From NCBI GenBank assembly GCA_922989275.2, contig OV277864.1:2604001-2668000 (forward strand): 64,000 bases of DNA, in the 5' to 3' direction. The DNA is from Gari tellinella. Its lineage: Eukaryota > Mollusca > Bivalvia > Cardiida > Psammobiidae. The position numbers and the translations under genes are program-made. Numbering within the stretch: the stretch's first letter is position 1; the number at the start of each line of letters is the position of its first letter. Below, piece after piece: positions 63,777 through 64,000 of this stretch. A model generated the notes under the pieces. That model saw only the letters and a list, made by a program, of their open reading frames with translations, was not told where the DNA came from and did no database searches.

Positions 63777-64000
63777 TACAGTGGAGAATCTGTTATTACG
63801 CAAACGTACGCAAACGCAAATCACTAAAACGTAGAAAAGAACAACTTTTGGACAATTCTGATATTTCATGTTTATCTTGGTGGCAAACAGTTTGGAGCCT
63901 GATCAGACACCGGGTTACCCGGCGTCTGATCTGGCTCCAAACTGTTTGTATTGGAAATAATAGTTTTAGCGTAAAAACGCATTTATTGGGAAAGAATAAC
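63777..64000 (-). mobile_element. family A MITE, GAATCTG subfamily, cut by window end
   Basis: TACAGTGGAGAATCTGTTAT, a short deletion of the TCTTTCCCGTTTAAACGC part, full hairpin, ending in GGGAAAGAATAAC at the window edge. Confidence 0.88.

Overview
This is a 64 kb piece of AT-rich, intron-bearing animal nuclear DNA, most likely from a bivalve mollusc. The reasons are a spliced nicotinic acetylcholine receptor (nAChR) gene with canonical animal exon sizes, one tRNA-derived SINE with a mollusc-like 3' domain, the frequent word ACATGTA, and a very high density of short palindromic transposons (MITEs). I suspect a Dreissena- or Myida-like mussel, but that rests on recollection of repeat style and is not proven. 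There is no sign of prokaryotic gene organisation.

Coding content is one gene on the + strand between 43953 and 51393: the last five exons (45, 110, 181, 810 and 168 bp) of an alpha-type nAChR subunit. They give 437 residues from the loop D region through the Cys-loop, the vicinal-cysteine loop C, four membrane segments and the stop codon. The signal-peptide exon and the following N-terminal exon were not found; they are upstream of 43953, either overlooked in the window or beyond its left edge. No other convincing protein-coding gene was seen. Most longer open frames are read-through of repeats.

Everything else is mainly mobile DNA. I separate the repeats into working families (names are mine). 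Family A: about 50 copies, roughly 250 bp when whole, TA-flanked, ends CAGTGGAGAA. Family B: about 350 bp, ends CAGTGCTCCCTC. Family C: about 200 bp, TA-flanked, ends CAGTAAAACCTCTCTA. Families D, E and F: about 200-260 bp, bounded by TTAA followed by CCC. Solo hairpins of types G and H are about 65 bp with no outer inverted ends. A, B and C look like Tc1/mariner-type MITEs (TA target, CAGT start); D, E and F look like piggyBac-type MITEs (TTAA target, CCC start).

The most interesting point is that the internal hairpins do not respect these boundaries. One hairpin class (arm beginning CAAACAG, inner part TGATCAGACGCCG) sits in the middle of A, B, E and F and also occurs alone as G and H. A second class (arm beginning CTTAAAGCA) sits in the middle of both C and D. 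Arm sequences differ between families but remain complementary. This suggests an exchangeable or independently mobile hairpin module.

Layout: 1-900, a scattered GGAGATAGCTCA motif; 0.9-20.5 kb, dense MITEs with a local duplication at 11.2-13.3 kb; 20.5-22.7 kb, little recognisable; 22.7-43.9 kb, mixed MITEs, with a quieter stretch at 30.1-31.2 kb; 43.9-51.4 kb, the receptor gene, whose introns are full of MITEs and in which four of five acceptors lie within about 65 bp of a repeat; 51.4-64 kb, MITEs, a SINE, a different TIR element and several foldbacks. The last family A copy is cut by the window end.
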